Source of the DNA: Syntrophomonadaceae bacterium
Lineage (GTDB): Bacteria > Bacillota > Dethiobacteria > DTU022
Direction: 5' to 3'
Length of the DNA stretch: 11,143 nucleotides
Assembly: GCA_003553305.1 (NCBI GenBank)
Contig: PWEB01000153.1
Location: 1 to 11,143, forward strand
The notes under the pieces were generated by a model, which made no database searches, had not been told where the DNA came from, and saw only the letters and a list, made by a program, of their open reading frames with translations. Positions 1 through 6,749 of this stretch are shown here, one piece after another. Every line of letters starts with the position of its first letter. Position 1 is the stretch's first letter. The translations under genes were made by a program, and so were the position numbers.

Positions 1-64
1 AAAAAACCTTGATTGGTCTTTTAATTTCTAAGGTTTCTATCGTGCCCGGTTTTCTGTGCTTCAT
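1..64 (-). CDS. N-terminus of an unidentified protein, cut by the left edge
   Basis: An ATG at 64-62 opens a frame that stays open for 21 codons to the window edge, reading MKHRKPGTIETLEIKRPIKV and onward. An AAGGAG ribosome-binding site lies upstream on the same strand with about 10 bases of spacing. The gene points the same way as every other gene here and follows the small membrane protein gene after a 226-base gap, so it could be a further cluster member or the start of the next unit. The visible residues are basic and hydrophilic, with no signal peptide or membrane segment yet. I do not recognise the family. Confidence rests on the ribosome-binding site, the strand and the position, because the frame is too short for a coding-statistics argument. 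Confidence 0.5.
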   Translation of the reverse strand, partial: MKHRKPGTIETLEIKRPIKVF

Positions 65-74
65 TTTTTTGTCT

Positions 75-80
75 CTCCTT
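75..80 (-). promoter_or_regulatory. Ribosome-binding site (AAGGAG) for the left-edge gene
   Basis: The minus strand reads AAGGAG at 80-75, ten bases before the ATG at 64. The spacing is slightly long, but this is the main evidence that the left-edge frame is a real gene. Confidence 0.5.
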
Positions 81-290
81 CGACTGGAACTATTTATCAG
101 TATTTTTAAGTTACAGTGCCGGGTTACAAATGACCGATCGCACAGGGAAAAGGCAATTAGTTTTACAATAGGTAAAATAAGCGGTTCAAAGTAGTTCTAA
201 ACCTATGCTATTAACAGTAGTATCCAGCAAATGATTTTTAAGCGAGTAAATATATACAACTGCTATATCATCATTGAGAACCAACACATT

Positions 291-644
291 CTACCTATCG
301 ATTGCCATGTTAATTATACGTCTAATAAAATGAATGGGTAAAACAATTACTCTGATTATTACCCGGAATAAATCAGTAACAAGTCCACTTACTACGTTTT
401 CAGCTATCTTTCGTCCCATGATTATAGATAGTATAGCCTGCAAGAAAACTAAAGAAATCAATGCAATAAAAGTTAATGTAACCCATGGCGGCAATATTTC
501 CCATATAATGGGTAGAAGTAGCGCTAAAACCACCACCAGTATAATGGCTCGCCCTGCTACCGGACTACCTAAAATAAGTAATAACGCTCCAAGAACAAAA
601 CCCGGCAAAATCAACATTTGTATAAGCTGAAATAAACCATCCAT
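291..644 (-). CDS. Small multi-pass membrane protein of unknown function
   Basis: A 117-residue hydrophobic protein. Three membrane-spanning stretches are visible at about residues 7-27, 31-50 and 54-76. A C-terminal part (about 80-117) follows that is amphipathic and arginine-rich, with repeated Ile/Val/Arg patterns, and could lie along the inner membrane face. The start chosen is the ATG at 644, because GGGAGGTG sits 8 to 10 bases upstream of it. An in-frame ATG at 671 would add nine residues but has no such site, and those residues would encode the ribosome-binding site itself. The gene is separated from the upstream membrane protein by a 292-base gap, so it may have its own promoter. I do not recognise the family. 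A plausible but unproven role is a membrane partner of the sensor proteins encoded upstream. Confidence 0.75.
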   Translation of the reverse strand: MDGLFQLIQMLILPGFVLGALLLILGSPVAGRAIILVVVLALLLPIIWEILPPWVTLTFIALISLVFLQAILSIIMGRKIAENVVSGLVTDLFRVIIRVIVLPIHFIRRIINMAIDR

Positions 645-936
645 AATTACACCACCTCCCTCACTTTTCATTTAACTGTATATGATCAATCAAAAACAGT
701 TGGGCGCTTACGTTTCTCATATATCTTGAGTGCAAATCCCAGGATAATGAACAGACAATACATCCTACATCCAGTCTAAATTTGGCTTGAATAAGTTTAG
801 ATATCTTTATGTGTCATGTTCTTGAGGTGTCAGAATAATTATACTTCTACATTCAACAAAATAATCACATTGTCCTGCTATTAACCTTCAAAATAAATTT
901 ACTTTTGGGCTTCAGGCAAACCTTGTGATAGATAGC
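645..936. other. Gene-poor spacer with a possible minus-strand promoter region
   Basis: This 292-base AT-rich stretch separates the main cluster from the small membrane protein gene. I see no credible ORF on either strand and no hairpin followed by a T-run. On the minus strand a perfect TATAAT hexamer occurs at 843-838, but nothing resembling TTGACA lies 16-18 bases before it. Two copies of GTGTCA (plus strand, 811-816 and 827-832) lie just downstream of that hexamer, 16 bases apart. This would suit an operator if the hexamer is a real -10 element. The promoter reading is weak. Confidence 0.3.
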
Positions 937-1740
937 TTATTTCTTGCTGCCCAGTATGTAAAGACTAATGGCAATGCCAATGATGACTAAAATTATTGTA
1001 ATTATATACATAATCAAGTAAGCAGCAATTGAAAAACCCCCAAATGACAGCAAAGACAAAAGGTAATTTCCAATATGGTTATCTCTCCCATTAGCACTGT
1101 TTGAAAAAAAAGCGTTATAAATTATTGTTCCGAGAACACCCCCGCCAAAAACAATGTAGGGTCCAATAGTGGCAAACATAGTATCATCAAAAAGCAGGGC
1201 AGAAAAGTTAATGTTCAAAGTAAAAGCGGTAATAATAGCCAAAGGAATGGTTATTAGCCATAGTTCGGTAGCGCTTGTCATTGGTTTGCGGTAAACACTA
1301 ATTGTTACCGGAATAAATGTTTTACTGTTACTGGCATTTGAATTTATCACGATTGATGTATGGTATGTCTTGCCCGGCGCCATTAGGGAAGCATCAATTT
1401 CCAGAGTTAGGGTTGCTTCAAAGTCTGTTTTACTTTTCTCACCTGACTCGTTTGGGTAAGTACTCGGCTTACGATAATTAATTGTATTCTTCCCACCAGA
1501 ATTGCCACTCGCACCAATAGTACTTTGTGATAAAGACAGCCCATCAACTGGTTTTTCTAATTCTAACGCCCCAAACAAATAACCTCGTCCAATATTGTCA
1601 ACCCGAACCTGTACTTTTCTTTTTTCAGACTTTTCCAAGGTTAATTTTAATTCTTCAGGCTCTGTTATTATTCTGGGTTGTTTTAGCTCTGGATTTATTA
1701 AATTAAGAAATGTTTCTAACCCAGCATCAGCATAATTCAT
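937..1740 (-). CDS. Membrane protein with N-terminal beta-sandwich-like domain, paralogous to the propeller protein N-terminus
   Basis: A 267-residue protein in two parts. Residues 1-150 are soluble and beta-rich. They match the N-terminus of the protein encoded at 3223-5295: both have the opening DAGLE-x-FL-x-LI-x-P-x-L, then N-x-GRG, LEL and DG, then a G-x-TY-x-TSI-x-I-x-SN strand pair ending in a hydrophobic strand. This layout resembles Ig-like or ASH-like beta-sandwich domains attached to bacterial Ser/Thr kinases (fold inferred from pattern only). Residues about 158-263 hold roughly four membrane spans. Basic residues before the first span (RKP, 151-153) suggest that the N-domain is cytoplasmic. 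The gene starts at an ATG with GGGAG nine bases upstream and follows the kinase gene by 49 bases, so co-transcription is likely. No enzymatic motif is visible; a docking or scaffold role at the membrane is my inference. Confidence 0.8.
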   Translation of the reverse strand: MNYADAGLETFLNLINPELKQPRIITEPEELKLTLEKSEKRKVQVRVDNIGRGYLFGALELEKPVDGLSLSQSTIGASGNSGGKNTINYRKPSTYPNESGEKSKTDFEATLTLEIDASLMAPGKTYHTSIVINSNASNSKTFIPVTISVYRKPMTSATELWLITIPLAIITAFTLNINFSALLFDDTMFATIGPYIVFGGGVLGTIIYNAFFSNSANGRDNHIGNYLLSLLSFGGFSIAAYLIMYIITIILVIIGIAISLYILGSKK

Positions 1741-1789
1741 AAGTCATTACTCCCAGCTAGTAAAAAAATTTAAACTCATTCCTTGTAAA

Positions 1790-3154
1790 TTAATTTCTTT
1801 TATATTTATGTGCTTCTTCCTCCCAAGCATTAGCTATTTCTTCGTAGCCTATTGCCCTTAACCAGGCAGGAATACTTCCATTGAAAAGCTGCTCTTTACC
1901 TTTCTCCCAGGTTTGCCGATTTAAATCGATTATCCTGGCCAACTCTCCCGGGGTACTGGCCTCGAAGCCCTCCATAAGCTTATAAGGCAAATCGGGAGCG
2001 AGAGTGTATATGATTCCTGATAATAAACTTCGCTCAGAAGGATGGTTTTTATCTCGGATATCATATAGCCTGGCAGCAAGGTCCTGGTAGTGGTGAAAAG
2101 CTTCAAAAAAGTGCTGCCTCTTTATATGCTTTAAGGCCAATTCCTGATTTTCTAGCATCATTTCAGCTAATTCTTGAAAACTGTGTGCCACCAGGTCTTC
2201 TGAAAGTCTATAATTGAAGGTTGATTGCTGCTGCACTTTTTCGTAAGAAGCTATAGGAACCGATTCACCCTTTAACCATTTCAACACCTCCTCATATCCC
2301 CAACGTTTCTTGTAATTTTTATGCAGAAGACCCCGAATTAAATTTTTTAGTTGTTCCGAACAACTCTGCGGCGGGAAAATATTTTCTTCATACTGGTAAT
2401 GGGTATGCATTATCTGGTGTTCACTCATGCCTTCAAATGGACTCCGTCCTGTTAATAAAAATAATAAGGTTATGCCCAGGGCATAATAATCAACCTGGAA
2501 ACCAAAAACTCCTGTAAATAATTCTGGGGCAGCAAATTCTAAAGTCTTTTTTACTGAGGAACTCTGGTGCATTGAGCCATCGCCCCTAAAAATTGAGGAG
2601 ATACCATAATCACCCACTAAAACTTGACTGCAAGAATGATCACAGAAAAAAATATTGGTAGGTTTTAAATCCTTGTGAATAATATTGTGTTCATGAAGAT
2701 GTCTTATAGCAGCCAGCACCTGGGGCACGATAATTTTTCTGATACTACCCTCACTGAAAGGCATATTATCAGCCAGCGTCCCACCACTTATGTATTTCAT
2801 AACTTCAAAAAACCGACCGTGCCAAGTGTCAAATTCTAGCAATTTAACAATATGATCATGATCTAAGCTTAATAATAGTTCCAGGAGTTCTTGCTTCGGC
2901 TTAATATGTGCCCTATATATTTTTATAGCTACTTCTTCTTGCGTTTGTAAATCCAGGCATCTGAAAACATCTGCCTCGCCACCATAAGTAGATATCTCTT
3001 TAATAATTTTGTATCTATCTGCAATTACGGTATCTTGAGGCAGATGACCAAGAGAGGGTTTTAGCTGAACTTCCTGAGACAGATCTAAAGAATCAGTTTC
3101 CTGCCTGGCAAGTCTATCTGTTTTTTCTTTCTTGTTTCTTTCATGATCAGACAT
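1790..3154 (-). CDS. Cytosolic Hanks-type Ser/Thr protein kinase with C-terminal helical domain
   Basis: A 454-residue protein. The first 45 residues are charged and disordered. The kinase domain spans about 47-296: a variant glycine loop STYGGEADVF (55-64), VAIK lysine at 78, HKDLKPTN catalytic loop (D162, N167), DYG in place of DFG (D182), APE at 209-211, and the F-helix segment DYYALGI. All catalytic residues are present, so it should be active. Serines and threonines at about 198-204 in the activation loop are candidate phosphosites. No membrane span is visible, unlike PrkC or PknB. The C-terminal 150 residues are helical and end in a pattern W-x3-G-x3-LF-x-GSIPAWLRAIG (about 416-437). 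I believe I have seen similar segments in other bacterial signalling proteins, but this is from memory only. The start is the ATG at 3154, with a near-perfect AAAGGAGGT site 8 bases upstream; the longer start at 3190 has none. The genes on both sides encode membrane proteins that share an N-terminal domain, suggesting that the kinase works with them. Confidence 0.95.
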   Translation of the reverse strand: MSDHERNKKEKTDRLARQETDSLDLSQEVQLKPSLGHLPQDTVIADRYKIIKEISTYGGEADVFRCLDLQTQEEVAIKIYRAHIKPKQELLELLLSLDHDHIVKLLEFDTWHGRFFEVMKYISGGTLADNMPFSEGSIRKIIVPQVLAAIRHLHEHNIIHKDLKPTNIFFCDHSCSQVLVGDYGISSIFRGDGSMHQSSSVKKTLEFAAPELFTGVFGFQVDYYALGITLLFLLTGRSPFEGMSEHQIMHTHYQYEENIFPPQSCSEQLKNLIRGLLHKNYKKRWGYEEVLKWLKGESVPIASYEKVQQQSTFNYRLSEDLVAHSFQELAEMMLENQELALKHIKRQHFFEAFHHYQDLAARLYDIRDKNHPSERSLLSGIIYTLAPDLPYKLMEGFEASTPGELARIIDLNRQTWEKGKEQLFNGSIPAWLRAIGYEEIANAWEEEAHKYKRN

Positions 3155-3160
3155 AAAGAC

Positions 3161-3170
3161 AACCTCCTTT
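3161..3170 (-). promoter_or_regulatory. Strong ribosome-binding site that sets the kinase start
   Basis: The minus strand reads AAAGGAGGTT here, with 8 bases between GGAGG and the ATG at 3154. It lies inside the extended frame that starts at 3190, so it argues that the true protein is 12 residues shorter than the longest ORF. Confidence 0.85.
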
Positions 3171-3222
3171 CTATACAATTTCTTCAACATCTAGCAAAAC
3201 AGCTACTAAATACTTGGACAGT

Positions 3223-5295
3223 TTAATATTGGTGGACGAGTTTATCACCTGTATGTGGAATCCAGCTCATATATGTGATCCTGTTTCCTATATAAGTTAC
3301 ATCTTCACTGTGAACATTCAGGAAGAATAGTTTATAAGGTTGGTAATCCCAGGCCAAATAAGCAATTTTATCACTTCCTGGTGACCACCAATAGTAGTCC
3401 TGCCGAGAATCAGGCCTATCTCCAGGCTCACAAATTTCCGCCAGAGCATAGGGCTCGCCGCCTGTCGAATCCATAATATAGCTTGAATTACCGCTGGTAA
3501 ATGCGATAAAGGTGGCATCTGGGGACCACAAAGGGTTTTCTCCATAGCCCAATCTTTGATTTCCGCTGCCATCGTAATTTACTACATTAAGATAACGTTG
3601 GTCGCTATCTTCAGGAGAAGTTACATAAGCCAGTTGCTTGTTATCAGGAGACCACTGGAATTCGCCGGCTTTAGAAGAAACGCTTTTCCTATCATCGCCA
3701 CTACTATCCACAATGTATAACTCACGGCCATATAAACTGCTATAAGCAACGTAGTTTCCATCAGGGCTCCATTTGAATGAATTGCTGCTTTCTTCAGCGA
3801 GTATAGTTTCCTGTCCATTTTCTATATTAAAGAGAACCAGTTTATTCGCATAATTTATATAGGTAATAGCAGATTGATCAGGTTTCCATCTAAAGGGCAG
3901 ATTTCTAACCGGACCGACCATAGACTGTTCATTCGCGAGGAAGCAATACACCACGACATACCAATCTTGCGGTGTCTCTCCCTGGCAATAATAAGCAAGT
4001 TTGCTGCCATCAGGCGACCATTGTGGTGAACTTATAAGCCAACCCTGGGAACCATACCTTGACCTATCTGGTTCTATCTCGGCAGGTGGTCGAATTTGCT
4101 TTGCCCTGGAACCATCTTTGTTAACAACCACAACTTTGGCACTATCAAAGTAATGCCTTGCCCTTTCAACAAACGCCAGCTGCTCTTCATCTGGTGACCA
4201 GTCAAGCCAGGCGTAATCAATAGCCAGCTGCATAGACTCCTCTTTATAAATATTTCCTGTATAAAGGTAGGATGGTCCCCCTTCTGATCTACGAGAATAA
4301 GCAACATGGCTACCGCCTGAAGAAAGATAGGGTCGCCTACCAGGGCCGAGTTTCAGCAAATTGCTTCCTCCGTTCTCTGCCAAGTAGATTGACCCCTCAT
4401 CAGGATCAACTATTACAGGCCCCTGACAGGCAAGATTATTCAGATTAAAACCAGCCATGGCAAATATAGATAATGTGATCAAAACAACTAAAAATAAACT
4501 ATTGCGCGGATAATAATAAAAACAGAGGCGAATTATTATAATAGAAAGAATTAAAACCAGTGCCACAACTAGTGCATAGGCTAAAATGGCCATGCGGGCA
4601 GCCACCTGATCATTAAGTTGAGCTATCATTACCCCCGCTGCAACTGTGCCAACACTAAGAAAAAATAAAATCCAGGTGTACCATCTAGGTCTACCGCCAC
4701 TGAGCAAAACTGCCGGAAGGAGGCCTAAAAATAGACCCATTAAAACAAATATAATAGGATCCCAGGGATTGGTCAGAGGAGTATAGTGACCATAGTAAAT
4801 GCACATTCTATCAATAGCAAAAAGGTTAAAAGGCAAGGCTAATGCTAACGCCACTTTTAGAGCAGAGTTTGAAGCTACACGCATGCGCCGCTGCCGTTCT
4901 TCAACCAGGATCGTAAGTGGAATCTCGATTACAGGCCGATCGCCATTACTTGATATAATAATGGAAGTACGGTAAGTTCTACCAGAAGCAAGCCTTGTTG
5001 TTTCTATCCGTAAAGTTGAAACTGTTGCTTTTGAGTAGCCGTAACCAGTATTTATAATAAAAGGATTGAACGTTACTCCATCAATATTTTTGCTTAATTC
5101 CAGGGTACAGCTTAAAATCCCCCTGCCTTCATTGGTAATATAAATATATTTCTCGTGAGTTTTGCCTCTCTCCAAACGCAGGTTAATATTTACCGGGGCA
5201 ACACTTACCTGTGGCAATTCAAGATTAGGATCGATCAGATGCAAAAAAGCTTCAAGCCCAGCATCAAATGACTTGTTATTCTTATCAATAACCAA
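3223..5295 (-). CDS. Five-pass membrane protein with N-terminal beta-sandwich-like domain and C-terminal beta-propeller (putative sensor)
   Basis: A 690-residue protein in three parts. Residues 10-132 match the N-domain of the 937-1740 protein. About five membrane spans follow (approximately 143-161, 180-198, 205-225, 233-256, 265-288). Residues 300-690 form a TolB/WD40-like beta-propeller with W-[SK]-P-[DG] blade signatures at about 366, 426, 470, 509, 548, 590 and 637, which suggests seven blades. Basic residues at 134-139, 202-204 and 256-264 fit an N-inside, C-outside topology, which would place the propeller outside the cell and the N-domain next to the kinase. The start is TTG with AAGGAG eight bases upstream; no nearby ATG fits the shared N-domain better. 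The gene sits 27 bases after the phosphatase gene and 68 bases before the kinase start. A receptor role for the kinase is an inference, by analogy with mycobacterial PknD, where a propeller is fused to the kinase. The propeller ligand is unknown. Confidence 0.85.
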   Translation of the reverse strand: MVIDKNNKSFDAGLEAFLHLIDPNLELPQVSVAPVNINLRLERGKTHEKYIYITNEGRGILSCTLELSKNIDGVTFNPFIINTGYGYSKATVSTLRIETTRLASGRTYRTSIIISSNGDRPVIEIPLTILVEERQRRMRVASNSALKVALALALPFNLFAIDRMCIYYGHYTPLTNPWDPIIFVLMGLFLGLLPAVLLSGGRPRWYTWILFFLSVGTVAAGVMIAQLNDQVAARMAILAYALVVALVLILSIIIIRLCFYYYPRNSLFLVVLITLSIFAMAGFNLNNLACQGPVIVDPDEGSIYLAENGGSNLLKLGPGRRPYLSSGGSHVAYSRRSEGGPSYLYTGNIYKEESMQLAIDYAWLDWSPDEEQLAFVERARHYFDSAKVVVVNKDGSRAKQIRPPAEIEPDRSRYGSQGWLISSPQWSPDGSKLAYYCQGETPQDWYVVVYCFLANEQSMVGPVRNLPFRWKPDQSAITYINYANKLVLFNIENGQETILAEESSNSFKWSPDGNYVAYSSLYGRELYIVDSSGDDRKSVSSKAGEFQWSPDNKQLAYVTSPEDSDQRYLNVVNYDGSGNQRLGYGENPLWSPDATFIAFTSGNSSYIMDSTGGEPYALAEICEPGDRPDSRQDYYWWSPGSDKIAYLAWDYQPYKLFFLNVHSEDVTYIGNRITYMSWIPHTGDKLVHQY

Positions 5296-5303
5296 TTATA
5301 ATA

Positions 5304-5309
5304 CTCCTT
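5304..5309 (-). promoter_or_regulatory. Ribosome-binding site supporting a TTG start of the propeller protein
   Basis: AAGGAG on the minus strand, eight bases before the TTG at 5295. It is the deciding evidence for a non-ATG start of this gene. Confidence 0.7.
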
Positions 5310-5322
5310 AAAAATATTTATC

Positions 5323-6126
5323 TTAACATGACATAAGATCAGGCTTAGGGCAGTGTTCAATCAAAATCACTGAAATATTATCACTTCCCCCTGCCTCTCT
5401 GGCTGCGTTGACCATGCTATGAGCAGCCTCGAAAAGGTTATTTCTGCTTTTTAATACTCCCTCCATGCTTTCAAGAGTTACCATATCGCTTAAACCATCA
5501 CTACATAGTAACAGTATGTCACCTTCAATAAAACTAATCTCTTCAGAATCTACTTTACACTGAGCTGAATTGCCACCACCAATAGAGCTGATTAATACTC
5601 CACTCTTACTGGCTTGCTGATAATACCCACTTGCCTGCTCTGATAAACTTTCCAAAGAGTGATCTTTTGTCAGCTGCATCATAAAGTCGCCGCGGAAACG
5701 ATAAAGCCTGCTGTCTCCAACGTGAAAAAATAGTTTATAGTTATGATGCATATAAATACCGGTTAAAGTAGACCCCATCCCAGTCAATTCAGGATTTAAT
5801 TGACCCTGTTCATTGATTAGCCTGTGAATGCTCTCGATGCTATTCTGAAGATAATCACTTGCCTCTGAAGCCTGGGAGAATTTGCTTAATTCGTATTTTT
5901 TACCGGCCATAGACTCAAGCACTATTAAACTGGCAACTTCACCCCCTTGCTGTCCGCCCATTCCATCGGCCACAGCGCATAGCATGCCATAATGGGGATA
6001 ATAATGCCCATCCATAGGCAGAATTAAGGTAATCTCCTTTTTTTCAATAATACCGTCCACCAGGAATGCATCCTGGTTATCCTCGCGCTTACAACCCAGG
6101 TCACTTATCCCACAAATACGCAGCAT
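5323..6126 (-). CDS. PP2C-family (PPM) Ser/Thr protein phosphatase
   Basis: A 267-residue soluble phosphatase, close to the usual length of bacterial PP2C proteins such as PrpC or Stp. The family motifs appear in order: R14, N17 and QD19 (the R-x2-NQD motif); VADGMGG at 52-58 with metal ligand D54; GMGSTLTG at 116-123; HVGDSRLYR at 135-143; LTKDHS at 152-157; LLCSDGLSD at 206-214 with D210; and GGSDNIS at 246-252 with D249. All metal-binding aspartates are present, so it should be active against phosphoserine and phosphothreonine. One oddity is an insertion of about 20 residues (27-47) between the first two motifs. Only four bases separate this gene from the FHA gene. Its ribosome-binding site AGGTGA contains the FHA stop codon, so the two are likely translationally coupled. 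It most plausibly reverses the kinase encoded two genes downstream. Confidence 0.96.
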   Translation of the reverse strand: MLRICGISDLGCKREDNQDAFLVDGIIEKKEITLILPMDGHYYPHYGMLCAVADGMGGQQGGEVASLIVLESMAGKKYELSKFSQASEASDYLQNSIESIHRLINEQGQLNPELTGMGSTLTGIYMHHNYKLFFHVGDSRLYRFRGDFMMQLTKDHSLESLSEQASGYYQQASKSGVLISSIGGGNSAQCKVDSEEISFIEGDILLLCSDGLSDMVTLESMEGVLKSRNNLFEAAHSMVNAAREAGGSDNISVILIEHCPKPDLMSC

Positions 6127-6130
6127 TTTC

Positions 6131-6664
6131 TCACCTGCTTATGCTAATAATCAACCTTGTATTAGCCAGAATTATATGATCTCCATCATTAAGAATATGT
6201 TCTTCCTCTGGTTGAACTTGAATTTGGTTCACAAAGGTTTTATTTGTCTGGGAAAGATTTTCAATGTACCAGTTTCCGCCTTTGAAATTAAATCGGGCAT
6301 GTTCCCGGGAAATAAAATTGCTATTTTCAAGCTGTGAAAGATCTATAGTACCATCTCGTCCAGCTATATCACCGGGTTTGACTTGAAAGGCAATTGCAGG
6401 AGGAACTGCAGATTCGAGAAAAAGTTCAACATAATTCATCACATCCGTAGGCTTTGATGATAACTTACGGATTGCTTTTTTCCCCTCTTTCCTGACCTTG
6501 CCTGGCCTCTCTTTCTCCGGCACTTCACATTGATCCTCATCACTAACTAAATTATCTTCCTCAGCTTCAACATGCATTAGTGAATATCTGCATTCCGGAC
6601 AGATAAATGCAAATTCATTGTTGATATGATTGCAGTTCGGACATTTTTTAACTTTTTCGGGCAA
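6131..6664 (-). CDS. Zinc-ribbon plus FHA-domain phosphothreonine-binding protein
   Basis: A 177-residue protein in three parts. An N-terminal zinc ribbon has cysteines at 8, 11, 22 and 25 (CPNC-x10-CPEC). A charged, probably disordered linker covers about 32-75. A C-terminal FHA domain covers about 90-177. The phosphothreonine-binding set is visible: GR at 102-103, SREH at 119-122, N136, and the N-K-T-F-V-N stretch at 141-146, followed by a DGD turn at 160-162. FHA domains bind phosphothreonine peptides, so this protein should read marks set by the kinase. The linker has Ser and Thr residues (69, 70, 73) but no obvious copy of the ETTS phosphorylation motif of GarA. The start is TTG with AGGTGA six bases upstream. 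It lies between the ATPase gene (85-base gap) and the phosphatase gene (4-base gap), so it may link phosphorylation to the ATPase; that link is inferred. Confidence 0.93.
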   Translation of the reverse strand: MPEKVKKCPNCNHINNEFAFICPECRYSLMHVEAEEDNLVSDEDQCEVPEKERPGKVRKEGKKAIRKLSSKPTDVMNYVELFLESAVPPAIAFQVKPGDIAGRDGTIDLSQLENSNFISREHARFNFKGGNWYIENLSQTNKTFVNQIQVQPEEEHILNDGDHIILANTRLIISISR

Positions 6665-6670
6665 AGGAAA

Positions 6671-6676
6671 TCACCT
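6671..6676 (-). promoter_or_regulatory. Ribosome-binding site supporting a TTG start of the FHA gene
   Basis: AGGTGA on the minus strand with six bases of spacing to the TTG at 6664. The TTG start places the zinc-ribbon cysteines seven residues into the protein, as expected for a complete N-terminal ribbon. Confidence 0.75.
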
Positions 6677-6749
6677 CTTCATAAACTGTAAAACAGCCAG
6701 ATAAAGTATCTTAACATTTCCATTGCTTTATATAAAAAAATATCTTGTA

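Noticed and set aside
9..194. Plus-strand ORF of 61 residues at the left end
   Set aside because: It runs against all other genes, has no clear ribosome-binding site, and overlaps the better-supported minus-strand start at 64. Its composition looks like non-coding AT-rich DNA.
334..630. Plus-strand ORF of 98 residues
   Set aside because: It lies entirely antisense to the small membrane protein gene, whose hydrophobic spans and ribosome-binding site are convincing. The Thr/Ile/Lys-rich product is typical of a shadow frame.
3318..4307. Three minus-strand ORFs of 65-84 residues in another frame
   Set aside because: They lie inside the propeller coding region, and their recurring short patterns reflect the repeated WSPDG-type blades read out of frame.
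4423..4432. Lipobox-like N-L-A-C at residue 290 of the propeller protein
   Set aside because: It follows the fifth membrane span deep inside the protein, not an N-terminal signal peptide, so lipoprotein processing is not expected.
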